From the NCBI GenBank assembly GCA_003486025.1, contig DNHA01000283.1, positions 8,568 to 14,635 on the forward strand: DNA of 6,068 bases. Direction: 5' to 3'. The notes beneath the pieces are model-generated. The model saw only the letters and a list, made by a program, of their open reading frames with translations. It ran no database searches and was not told the DNA's origin. Source of the stretch: Micrococcaceae bacterium. GTDB taxonomy: Bacteria > Actinomycetota > Actinomycetes > Actinomycetales > Micrococcaceae. Shown here piece by piece: positions 1-4,774 of the stretch (positions within the stretch are counted from its first letter, which is position 1; each line of letters starts with the position of its first letter). The translations under genes were made by a program, and so were the position numbers.

Positions 1-962
1 ACCGGGAACTTAGCCGCAGCCAGCCCGTCAGCCTTCGTCTGGGCGATGGTTTCCAGCTCTGCGGTGAGTCCTGCCGATTCGTCAGCGGCGGCCTTGTGGT
101 TGGACGCCACGACGCGGGCGGCCTTGAAGTCGCGGACCTGTCGGTTCGTGGATTCGGCGTTGTCGATGCGTGCCTGGATACCCTCGAGGTCCGGCTTCGG
201 TTGGGCCTGCAGGTCAGCGACTCGGACGGTGGCAGCTGCCCGATCGTTGATGGCTTCGTCCAGCTTCGCCTGAAAGGTTTTGATCTGCTCGACCATCTGG
301 TCGATGCGCTGATCTAGCCCGGCAACGTGGTCCGTCGCATCCTTGTGTGCCGCGATGAGGTCAGAACCTGCCCGGTACTGACCCAATAGATCAGAGACGC
401 TTACCTCGTCCGCTGGCAGGTCAGCGGGGAAGGTCGGCAGGCCGGCCATCTGTCCGGACAGTTCCTTCACGCGGCGGTTCACGTCCGAGCGACGGTCAAA
501 CACGTCCTTGCGCTCGGCCTCGAGAGCGTCCGGGCTGAACGGCAGCTCCACCAGTTCCAGCAGTGCTTCCAGCTGGGCCCGGTCCGAAAGCTGCGTGAAG
601 GCCAGCGGATCCAACGACAGCTTGCCGATCAACTCGTCCAGCTTCGCCTGCCCCTTGGAGAACGTGGCGCCGTCCGCGGACTTCACCGTGAGGCGGGATC
701 CGGACGGGGTGAACGTGCGGGTTACAACAAGGTCCTCGGTTTCGAGAACGATCTCCGCCTTGTCTTCGCCGTCCCGGATCGGCCGCGGGGTGGTCTTCGC
801 ATTCACGCCGCCGAGTGCTGCGGTGATGCTGTTGAGGACTGAGGTCTTGCCCTGCCCGTTTTTACCGGCAACGATGACCAGATTCCCGTCCGGATCCGGC
901 TTGATTTCGACGGACTTAGCGCGCATGTAGTTCGTGGTCGTAAGGCTAATGATCTTGCTCAT
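1..962 (-). CDS. Phage AAA-family ATPase, SMC/RecF-type N-terminal part (partial, C-terminus off left edge)
   Basis: About 320 codons are visible from the ATG at 962; the rest lies beyond the window. The N-terminus is a classic SMC/RecF/Rad50-type nucleotide-binding head: a beta strand, then a Walker A motif AGKNGQGKTS (residues 32-41), followed by LDPLAFTQL and LEALLELV segments (about 110-135) of the kind found in phage ATPases of this sort. From about residue 140 the sequence becomes charged and helical, consistent with a coiled-coil arm; Walker B and the signature motif would be in the missing part. The start is supported by AAGGAG at 970-975, 7 nt upstream. It follows a 19-nt gap after the 195-aa gene and is the last visible gene of the leftward early operon. 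Inference: DNA-end processing or recombination together with the Rad52-like annealing protein, often with a nuclease encoded further on. The family call is firm; the exact role is not. Confidence 0.88.
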   Translation of the reverse strand, partial: MSKIISLTTTNYMRAKSVEIKPDPDGNLVIVAGKNGQGKTSVLNSITAALGGVNAKTTPRPIRDGEDKAEIVLETEDLVVTRTFTPSGSRLTVKSADGATFSKGQAKLDELIGKLSLDPLAFTQLSDRAQLEALLELVELPFSPDALEAERKDVFDRRSDVNRRVKELSGQMAGLPTFPADLPADEVSVSDLLGQYRAGSDLIAAHKDATDHVAGLDQRIDQMVEQIKTFQAKLDEAINDRAAATVRVADLQAQPKPDLEGIQARIDNAESTNRQVRDFKAARVVASNHKAAADESAGLTAELETIAQTKADGLAAAKFP

Positions 963-981
963 GGTCAGACTCCTTGAGGTC

Positions 982-1569
982 TTAGGCTGCGTGCTTGTGG
1001 GAATCGATCTGCGGGAGTGCAGACCCTTCGGCGATGCTGTTCAGTTCGCCGCGGTGATACGCCTGGGCAAGTTCTTCGCGCCCCGTCTTCGAGTAAGTGA
1101 CTGAGAAGCTGGTCTTCACCGTTGCCGGGTACCGCTTGATACCCGGGATGATTTCGCCGGACTCCGGGTCAATCAACTGGCCATCATCCGTTTCAATCGA
1201 GGACTTCAAGATGCCGTCCAACCACACCTTGTTGATCCGCTTCTCCTTGCGCTCGGCCTGCGCCGGGATCACATCGGTGATAATGCCGTCCTTCGGTTCC
1301 GCCCACTCGAAGAGGCTGGCCGCATCGACAATGTCGTCGTAACCCTTCGCCTCCGGCAGTGTCACCTGCCCGACCTTCTGGCCATTCGGCAGGAGGATCG
1401 CGAAGGACTTGGTGCCCTCGGCGTCATACCGGCGCAGCAGTTCGTCCAGCAGGTCGGCGCGTTCATCCTTGAGGAAGCTGGTCAGGTCATCCGCGAAGGC
1501 CTTGATGAGGCCGAGGCGGAGGTTCATCTGGCGGATGTTATTCACTGGGGTGATGTTCTCGATGCTCAT
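982..1569 (-). CDS. Conserved-looking phage early protein, 195 aa, function unknown
   Basis: I do not recognise the family. The start is the ATG at 1569, whose bases overlap the TGA of the annealing-protein gene (ATGA, 4 nt); the reading frame stays open further upstream but that extension lies inside the neighbour. The protein is acidic and soluble-looking, with no membrane segment. Visible parts are a helical N-terminus with FADDLTSFLKDERADLLDEL (about 24-43), a beta-rich middle with NGQKVGQVTLP (about 62-72), and a DPESGEIIPGIKRYPAT stretch (about 138-154) before a helical C-terminus. Its place between a Rad52-like annealing protein and an SMC-like ATPase suggests a recombination or replication accessory, for example a nuclease modulator or DNA-binding partner; this is context only. 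There is no good Shine-Dalgarno, so translation probably depends on coupling to the upstream gene. Confidence 0.85.
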   Translation of the reverse strand: MSIENITPVNNIRQMNLRLGLIKAFADDLTSFLKDERADLLDELLRRYDAEGTKSFAILLPNGQKVGQVTLPEAKGYDDIVDAASLFEWAEPKDGIITDVIPAQAERKEKRINKVWLDGILKSSIETDDGQLIDPESGEIIPGIKRYPATVKTSFSVTYSKTGREELAQAYHRGELNSIAEGSALPQIDSHKHAA

Positions 1570-2243
1570 GCCACGTTCCGTTCTGAGAGGTTCTTGCCTT
1601 CGGTGGTGATTTGGTCGATGACCAGTTGTGGTGCGCCGAGCCCGTTGGCCTTGGCCAGCAGGTCTAGGAGTGCGGGACGGGAGTTGCGGGCCTTGATGAT
1701 TTCCTTGGCCCAATCAACCTGAGGTGACGCCTGCTGTTGGTCGGCAACTACTGCCGGGCGCTGGGCCTGCTGCGGTTCCGCACCTTCGACGCCCTGCTCT
1801 TCCTTCGCGGCCCAAAGATCGCCCTTGTGCCAAAGATCCAAAGCCACACCGAACCGCATGCCCGCATTTCGGAGAGCATCGCCGATGGCTTCCTTCACGC
1901 CGTTCGGATTGTTCTTCCCGTCAGCGTCCCCATAGCCGAGGCGAGTCACACCGCCGATGGTCAACCGGATCCACAGCCCGCCGTAGTTGTCGAACTGGGG
2001 GAGTCCGTGCTGGTCCATGGCCACCGGCTCCCACGACCATTCCGGGTCTACCTCGAGGAGTCGGTCAGTCAGTGCTGCGTGGCCCACGTAGTCCAGGTGA
2101 ACGGCGGGGAGTCCGTGGTAGCCGCCGCACTCGCGGCACTGGCCCTTCTGGGAGTCGCGCTTGTACGGCTTCGGGAGCTTGTTGATCTGCCCGGGATTGA
2201 ACGGCGCCCGGAGCCTCGTCCAGATTTCAGTGTTGTCGCTCAT
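1566..2243 (-). CDS. Rad52-like single-strand DNA annealing protein
   Basis: This 225-aa protein resembles phage Rad52/Sak-type single-strand annealing proteins. The core runs from about residue 44 to 140: VGHAALTDRLLEVDPEWSW (53-71), a hydrophobic GGLWIRLTIGG strand (88-98), GYGDADG (103-109), then the diagnostic helix IGDALRNAGMRFGVALDLW (120-138). A short CRECGGYHG segment (36-44) could hold a metal. After the core comes a Gln/Ala-rich linker (about 148-175) and a small helical C-terminal domain. Such proteins form rings that anneal complementary single strands during phage recombination. The start ATG at 2243 has AAAGGA just upstream and overlaps the previous gene's TGA by 4 nt. The frame is open to 2462, but that extension overlaps the upstream gene and is rejected. 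Recognition is from pattern memory, not a search. Confidence 0.85.
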   Translation of the reverse strand: MSDNTEIWTRLRAPFNPGQINKLPKPYKRDSQKGQCRECGGYHGLPAVHLDYVGHAALTDRLLEVDPEWSWEPVAMDQHGLPQFDNYGGLWIRLTIGGVTRLGYGDADGKNNPNGVKEAIGDALRNAGMRFGVALDLWHKGDLWAAKEEQGVEGAEPQQAQRPAVVADQQQASPQVDWAKEIIKARNSRPALLDLLAKANGLGAPQLVIDQITTEGKNLSERNVA

Positions 2244-2587
2244 GACTTTCCTTTCGGCTTGCACAGGTCGTGGTGGAGGCGCATGGCCTGATCGTTGGTG
2301 ATGGTTTCGTACTGGCCATCGGAGTAGGTGACCAGCCACATCGGCTGGCCCTTGGTGGGGATTGGTGCGCAAGAAACTGCGATGGGGTCGAATACCGGGG
2401 CGGGAGTGGATGCTGCGGCTGCTGGTGCGGCAATGGCCAAAGCGATCACCGGGACCGCCCACGCGCTGGCCTTGAGGATCTGACGGCGAGTATCACCATG
2501 CTCTGGGCATTCGCTGTTGATCGGATCCAGCTGGGCTTTGCGTTCCCACTCGGGGCAGTCACCGGACGGGCACTTGCAATCACTCAC
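2240..2587 (-). CDS. Small phage protein with internal Tat-like signal and Cys-rich N-terminus, 115 aa
   Basis: Function unknown. The GTG at 2587 is chosen because it forms a GTGA 4-nt overlap with the stop of the 42-aa gene, repeating the operon's pattern; the frame itself is open to 2692. The first 30 residues carry cysteines in CKCPSGDC (4-11) and CPEH (27-30). Next is TRRQILK (33-39), a good twin-arginine (S/T-R-R-x-[hydrophobic]-L-K) motif, and a hydrophobic segment ending in AAPAAAAS (53-60) that fits a signal peptidase site. The putative mature part is about 55 residues, with two Cys (73, 109) and polar content. The motif and hydrophobic stretch resemble actinobacterial Tat signals ending in WAVPVIALA. 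If exported, it would act at or outside the membrane, for example in superinfection exclusion; that is a guess. The Cys-rich leader could instead bind zinc in the cytoplasm. Confidence 0.72.
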   Translation of the reverse strand: MSDCKCPSGDCPEWERKAQLDPINSECPEHGDTRRQILKASAWAVPVIALAIAAPAAAASTPAPVFDPIAVSCAPIPTKGQPMWLVTYSDGQYETITNDQAMRLHHDLCKPKGKS

Positions 2588-2712
2588 AGCGCACCGCCCA
2601 GAATTGCCACGGCCCAGATAGCGCCATAAACTCCGGCTGCCACTGCGAGGATCTGCAACGCCTGGCCAACCATCACGCCGCGGTCCGTCCACCGGATCGG
2701 CTCCCGACTCAT
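2584..2712 (-). CDS. Small single-pass membrane protein, 42 aa
   Basis: A short gene supported by position: its ATG at 2712 overlaps the TGA of the 124-aa gene (ATGA) and its TGA overlaps the GTG of the next gene (GTGA). GAGGTG lies about 8 nt upstream of the start as a Shine-Dalgarno. The protein has a short charged N-terminus (MSREPIRWTDR) followed by a hydrophobic helix of about 27 residues (13-40) that includes AVAAGVYGAIWAVAILGG, with small residues suited to helix packing. It would sit in the inner membrane with few residues outside. Its neighbour downstream appears to be an exported or membrane-anchored protein, so the two may work together at the envelope. No family is recognised. Confidence 0.68.
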   Translation of the reverse strand: MSREPIRWTDRGVMVGQALQILAVAAGVYGAIWAVAILGGAL

Positions 2713-3083
2713 GCCGCCCACCTCAACGCCGGAATCGGAGCAGGAACAAACCGAGGCGAAAGAATCAACCGGCACTTCTCACTGATCACGTCATCGCACT
2801 GCACCAAATAGTCGGCCTTCGCAGGACCGTACTCAGGATCACCAACACGCCACTCGAGGTCCGCCCGATCATCCTCACAAACGGCCTTGCCTTCGATTTC
2901 CTCGAGCAATTCCGCAAGGTCAGACTCACGGACCTCAACCTGCAGCGCCGTGCTCAACCGCCGGACTTCCCCAGTCCAAGGATCGCCCTCAGTCAAGAAC
3001 CCGTGCTGCCTGTAGTAAGCCGTGACTTCGCTAATCAGGGTCGTCTTTGCCGCCACATAGGCGGGCTTCTCCAAAACACTCAT
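2709..3083 (-). CDS. Phage early protein of unknown function, 124 aa
   Basis: I do not recognise this protein. It begins MSVLEKPAYVAAKTTLISEV, an amphipathic helical start, followed by GDPWTGEVRRLSTALQVEV (about 33-51), an acidic helix ELLEEIEGKA (about 57-66), and a C-terminal part with two Cys (SEKCRLILSPRF about 101-112). It looks soluble and acidic. The ATG at 3083 is preferred; GTGAG about 7 nt upstream is a weak ribosome site. An in-frame TTG at 3101 would add six residues. It is the first gene after the 72-nt gap containing the opposite-strand terminator, and it ends in an ATGA overlap with the small membrane-protein gene, so it heads the second block of the leftward operon. Confidence 0.75.
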   Translation of the reverse strand: MSVLEKPAYVAAKTTLISEVTAYYRQHGFLTEGDPWTGEVRRLSTALQVEVRESDLAELLEEIEGKAVCEDDRADLEWRVGDPEYGPAKADYLVQCDDVISEKCRLILSPRFVPAPIPALRWAA

Positions 3084-3114
3084 TGGTATACTCACTTTCA
3101 AACATTGTTTTCGG

Positions 3115-3157
3115 TTGGGCTCGCACGCTTCTCAAGGGAGTGCGGGCCCAATTTTTT
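3115..3157 (+). terminator. Intrinsic terminator, functional orientation plus strand
   Basis: Arms ttgggctcgcac (3115-3126) and gtgcgggcccaa (3140-3151) form a 12-bp stem with a 13-nt loop, followed at once by six T (3152-3157). Read as plus-strand RNA the stem is unbroken, because position 3121/3145 is a U-G wobble. Read as minus-strand RNA the same position is an A-C mismatch and the stem is followed by CCGAAAAC, not a U-tract. It is therefore a rho-independent terminator for rightward transcription, although every gene around it runs leftward. It sits just past the stop of the excisionase-like gene. Confidence 0.8.
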
Positions 3158-3338
3158 ATGCGGCGTACGCGTGCCGATTCAGGAACCGGTCAATAGCTTC
3201 GGGCCGAATCTTCCAAGCCCCTCGAAGTCCTGGCATCTTCGAACCAGCCAGATCACCTCGACGCAACAGTTCTCGAACCGTCTCCGGATGCATGTCCAGT
3301 TCCTTGGCCGCGGCGTTCACGCCCATGACCTTGCTCAT
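3156..3338 (-). CDS. Excisionase-type helix-turn-helix DNA-binding protein, 60 aa
   Basis: A small winged-HTH protein of the excisionase/MerR-like (HTH_17) style. NAAAKELDMHPETVRELLRRGDL (about 8-30) gives the helix-turn-helix, GAWKIRPEAIDRFLNRH (about 41-57) gives the wing strand and closing helix; W42 and R45 fit the usual 'x-W-R/K-I-x-x-x-x-[IL]-x-x-[FW]' pattern. The start ATG at 3338 overlaps the previous gene's TGA (ATGA), so the longer open frame to 3374 is not used. Inferred role: recombination directionality factor working with the tyrosine integrase encoded at 5161, or an early transcription regulator. Separation from int on the opposite strand fits use during lytic induction. An excisionase role is family-based, not proven. 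Confidence 0.78.
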   Translation of the reverse strand: MSKVMGVNAAAKELDMHPETVRELLRRGDLAGSKMPGLRGAWKIRPEAIDRFLNRHAYAA

Positions 3339-3616
3339 GCGACCAGCCTCAGCGCTTCCCGGATGCCCACCCATGTGTACTGGTGGCCACCGTTGCGGGA
3401 CTTGGTAGTCGAGGTGTTATCGGCGACCTTCTCGATCAGTCGGCGCCGGGCTGCGTTCCGGAAAACGCTGCCAACCATGTTCGGGTTGGGCGCCGGCCGC
3501 ATTGCTAGCCGAAGATCATCCGCATTGAAGCGGCGTCCCTCGGAGGCCCAACGTTCGATCAGGTTCGTGGCGTCTTCCCGCCAAGTCAGATCATCTAGAG
3601 CTAGTGGTGTAGCCAT
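3335..3616 (-). CDS. Small phage protein, possible winged-helix, 93 aa
   Basis: Starts at the ATG at 3616 with AAAGGA about 10 nt upstream. The order DLTWREDATNLIERWASEGR, FNADDLRLAM, PNPNMVGSVFRNAARRRLIE, then STTKSRNGG and YTWVG looks like a small winged-helix fold in which a helical pair (about 36-61) is followed by a basic wing (about 68-81). Similar short proteins occur in the early regions of actinobacterial phages. It lies between the Cro-like gene (35-nt gap) and the excisionase-like gene (4-nt overlap). Inferred: DNA-binding early regulator or replication accessory. No catalytic motif is visible. The longer open frame to 3757 runs into the Cro-like gene and is not used. Confidence 0.75.
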   Translation of the reverse strand: MATPLALDDLTWREDATNLIERWASEGRRFNADDLRLAMRPAPNPNMVGSVFRNAARRRLIEKVADNTSTTKSRNGGHQYTWVGIREALRLVA

Positions 3617-3651
3617 GTCGGCGTGTCCTTTCCAAGAAGATTTTGCAAGTG

Positions 3652-3933
3652 CTAAGCAGCAATTTTGATAGTGGCGATTGCTTCTTTGGCGTCGAAAAGG
3701 ACAGTGACGTCGACTCCGAGTGCCTCCGCGATGCGCTCCGCGGTTTCGGGCTTGCATCCGGTTCGGTCTCCCGATGCGAGCAAGCTGATCATCGTTTGCG
3801 AAACCTCTGCGCGACGAGCCAGGCTTCGCTGGGTGATCTTGCGGAAGTCGACGGGCCTGCCTGCTTTGATGTCATCCATGTCCTGCTTTGTATAGATGAA
3901 CTTCTTGAATCGATCTGTGGATGAGAGTTGCAT
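3652..3933 (-). CDS. Cro-like XRE-family HTH regulator, 93 aa
   Basis: First gene of the leftward operon, facing the immunity repressor across the switch region. Residues 34-55 (TQRSLARRAEVSQTMISLLASG) form an XRE helix-turn-helix, with the recognition helix at about SQTMISLLASG; PETAERIAEALGVDVTVLFD (about 62-81) completes the five-helix domain. About 30 residues precede the domain, including KKFIYTKQDMDDIKAGR. In a temperate phage this position suits a Cro-type repressor that shuts off the lysogeny promoter and tunes early transcription. The ATG at 3933 has GAAAGGA (3940-3946) 6 nt away and is preferred. An in-frame ATG at 3978 has GAAAGG too and would add 15 basic residues (MSPFRTKRRWQKGTY), so the start is not certain. 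Confidence 0.85.
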   Translation of the reverse strand: MQLSSTDRFKKFIYTKQDMDDIKAGRPVDFRKITQRSLARRAEVSQTMISLLASGDRTGCKPETAERIAEALGVDVTVLFDAKEAIATIKIAA

Positions 3934-3939
3934 GTAGGT

Positions 3940-3990
3940 TCCTTTCTGCCAGCGGCGTTTGGTGCGGAAGGGTGACATGAGGTGCCTTTC
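3940..3990 (-). promoter_or_regulatory. Two successive ribosome-binding sites for the Cro-like gene
   Basis: On the minus strand GAAAGGC (3984-3990) precedes the ATG at 3978, and GAAAGGA (3940-3946) precedes the in-frame ATG at 3933. The two translation-start contexts are near copies (GAAAGG-n-ACCT, then ATG). The protein could therefore be made in a long and a short form. The downstream site has the better match to AAGGAGG. Confidence 0.5.
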
Positions 3991-4003
3991 GTTGTAATCG
4001 CGT

Positions 4004-4017
4004 CCAGCAACTGCTGG
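4004..4017. repeat. 14-bp inverted repeat, ccagca-ac-tgctgg
   Basis: Perfect 6-bp arms with a 2-nt centre. It lies downstream of the proposed leftward -10 element, in the 5' leader of the Cro-like gene or near its transcription start. It differs from the TAGTAATCAC motif, so it may be the binding site of a second regulator (for example the Cro-like protein or the repressor), or a small mRNA hairpin. Confidence 0.5.
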
Positions 4018-4024
4018 TAGTAAT

Positions 4025-4054
4025 AGTATGCACCACTAGTAATCACTTTTGCAA
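4025..4054 (-). promoter_or_regulatory. Candidate leftward early promoter
   Basis: On the minus strand TTGCAA (4049-4054, -35) and CATACT (4025-4030, -10) are 18 bp apart; TACTAT (4023-4028) is an overlapping alternative -10. Operator copy 1 (4037-4046) lies inside the spacer, where a bound repressor would block RNA polymerase. Both hexamers are imperfect matches, so this is a proposal. Confidence 0.4.
4037..4046. promoter_or_regulatory. Putative operator copy 1, TAGTAATCAC
   Basis: First of three copies. Extended, it reads ctAGTAATCACTt; the core AGTAATCACT is a near-palindrome (8 of 10 positions symmetric). It sits in the spacer of the proposed leftward promoter, as expected for repression of the early operon. 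Confidence 0.6.
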
Positions 4055-4108
4055 CTGCTGATTGCAACGAATTGGCGCGGAACTTAGGGAATGTGCAGAA
4101 ACCAGCGG

Positions 4109-4114
4109 AATAAT
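4109..4114 (+). promoter_or_regulatory. Candidate -10 element of the repressor promoter
   Basis: AATAAT matches TATAAT in five of six positions and directly abuts operator copy 2. No good -35 is seen (TTAGGG at 4084-4089 is 19 bp away). If used, the repressor mRNA would have a leader of about 90 nt. Confidence 0.25.
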
Positions 4115-4124
4115 TAGTAATCAC
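4115..4124. promoter_or_regulatory. Putative operator copy 2, TAGTAATCAC
   Basis: Second copy, 78 bp from copy 1. Here the right half ends ACC instead of ACT, so it is the least symmetric and perhaps the weakest site. It would cover the start point of transcription from the AATAAT element. Confidence 0.55.
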
Positions 4125-4149
4125 CAACGGTCATATCGGGCACAATTGC

Positions 4150-4159
4150 TAGTAATCAC
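4150..4159. promoter_or_regulatory. Putative operator copy 3, TAGTAATCAC
   Basis: Third copy, 35 bp from copy 2 and identical to copy 1 over ctagtaatcactt (13 nt). It lies between the proposed repressor promoter and the repressor start codon, a position suited to autoregulation. Confidence 0.6.
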
Positions 4160-4212
4160 TTAGGACATGCGTCCGATTGAACCGCCTAGCCAGAGCAGAG
4201 CAGCCTAATCCC

Positions 4213-4716
4213 ATGACAAACAACTTCCCGCCCCAAGGAATTCAGGCACTAATCCTGAACAAAAAGCGCGACCGAAGCATGGAAGCACTCTCTAAAGCGT
4301 GCGGCGGCAACCCGTCTCGAGCCAACCTTCAAAGACTCGTCTCCGAACCCGTCAAGGGATTTCCGAGAGACGTTGACATTGTCCGCGGCCTGGCTCGCGG
4401 ACTCGGCGTTCGAGCCCTTGATGTAGTCGTGGCCTTCTCGATATCACTCGGCTTGCCAATCGGGCTTGACGATGACTCGAGCCTCACGCTCGAGGGCGCC
4501 GGCAGGCTTCCTGATGCATCGAAGGACCTTCTGCGTTCGATGGCGGATCAGATGCTGTGGTGGCAAGAGCAAGTGGACACCCAGGATGATGCTGCGGGGA
4601 CGGCCCCGGAGGGAGCGCATAACAATGTGCACCAGCTACCGGCTCCCGTCTGGGATAGAGCTGCGGCCGATAAGGGTGAATCGGGTATCGAGCACGATCA
4701 GCTGCCTGACGACTAG
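4213..4716 (+). CDS. Phage immunity repressor, actinophage type, 167 aa
   Basis: The N-terminal region resembles actinobacteriophage immunity repressors: MEALSKACGGNPSRANLQRL (23-42) as the HTH, VKGFPRDVDIVRGLARGLGV (47-66), then VVVAFSISLGL (71-81). The linker (about 85-95) and a helical segment SKDLLRSMADQMLWWQEQV precede an acidic, low-complexity tail ending DQLPDD, which may serve for oligomerisation and as the target of the adjacent protease. It would hold the leftward early promoter silent in the lysogen. The ATG at 4213 has no clear Shine-Dalgarno (only AGAGCAG upstream); an in-frame TTG at 4177 would add 12 residues and is less likely. The metallopeptidase gene follows after 58 nt, the usual repressor-ImmA pairing. 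Confidence 0.82.
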   Translation: MTNNFPPQGIQALILNKKRDRSMEALSKACGGNPSRANLQRLVSEPVKGFPRDVDIVRGLARGLGVRALDVVVAFSISLGLPIGLDDDSSLTLEGAGRLPDASKDLLRSMADQMLWWQEQVDTQDDAAGTAPEGAHNNVHQLPAPVWDRAAADKGESGIEHDQLPDD

Positions 4717-4774
4717 TCGGTAACGCTTCAGAAACAATCGTCACAGATTCAACTAACTGACACCTCATGCCCTT

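Larger units (their letters stand above)
3979..4212. promoter_or_regulatory. Divergent switch region between Cro-like and immunity-repressor genes
   Basis: A non-coding stretch of about 234 nt, more AT-rich than the flanking genes, containing no credible ORF. It holds three copies of TAGTAATCAC, a 14-bp inverted repeat (4004-4017), two TTGCAA palindromes (4049-4054 and 4062-4067), and a GGAC-n4-GTCC dyad (4163-4174). It must contain the leftward early promoter and the repressor promoter; sites are listed separately. Confidence 0.8.

Noticed and set aside
508..930. Plus-strand open frame of 140 codons
   Set aside because: It is the antisense of the ATPase gene; its product is Ser/Arg-rich low-complexity with no domain, while the minus strand shows a clear Walker A and family pattern.
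1570..1713. N-terminal extension of the 195-aa gene
   Set aside because: It would lie wholly within the annealing-protein gene and is Arg/Pro-rich shadow sequence; the ATGA overlap at 1569 is the better start.
1724..2291. Two overlapping plus-strand open frames opposite the annealing-protein gene
   Set aside because: Antisense shadows in a GC-rich region; the minus-strand frame has a recognisable family core and fitting overlaps at both ends.
2244..2462. N-terminal extension of the annealing protein
   Set aside because: It overlaps the 115-aa gene in another frame and is low-complexity; ATG at 2243 has a ribosome site and the overlap pattern.
3789..4127. Minus-strand frame of 112 codons crossing the switch region
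   Set aside because: It runs through the operator region and into the Cro-like gene in a different frame; no domain or ribosome site.
4163..4174. GGAC-atgc-GTCC dyad near the repressor start
   Set aside because: Only 4-bp outer arms, not repeated elsewhere in the switch region; too weak to call an operator.
4710..4719. CGACTAGTCG palindrome at the repressor stop codon
   Set aside because: Short, no T-run after it, so not a terminator; most likely chance.
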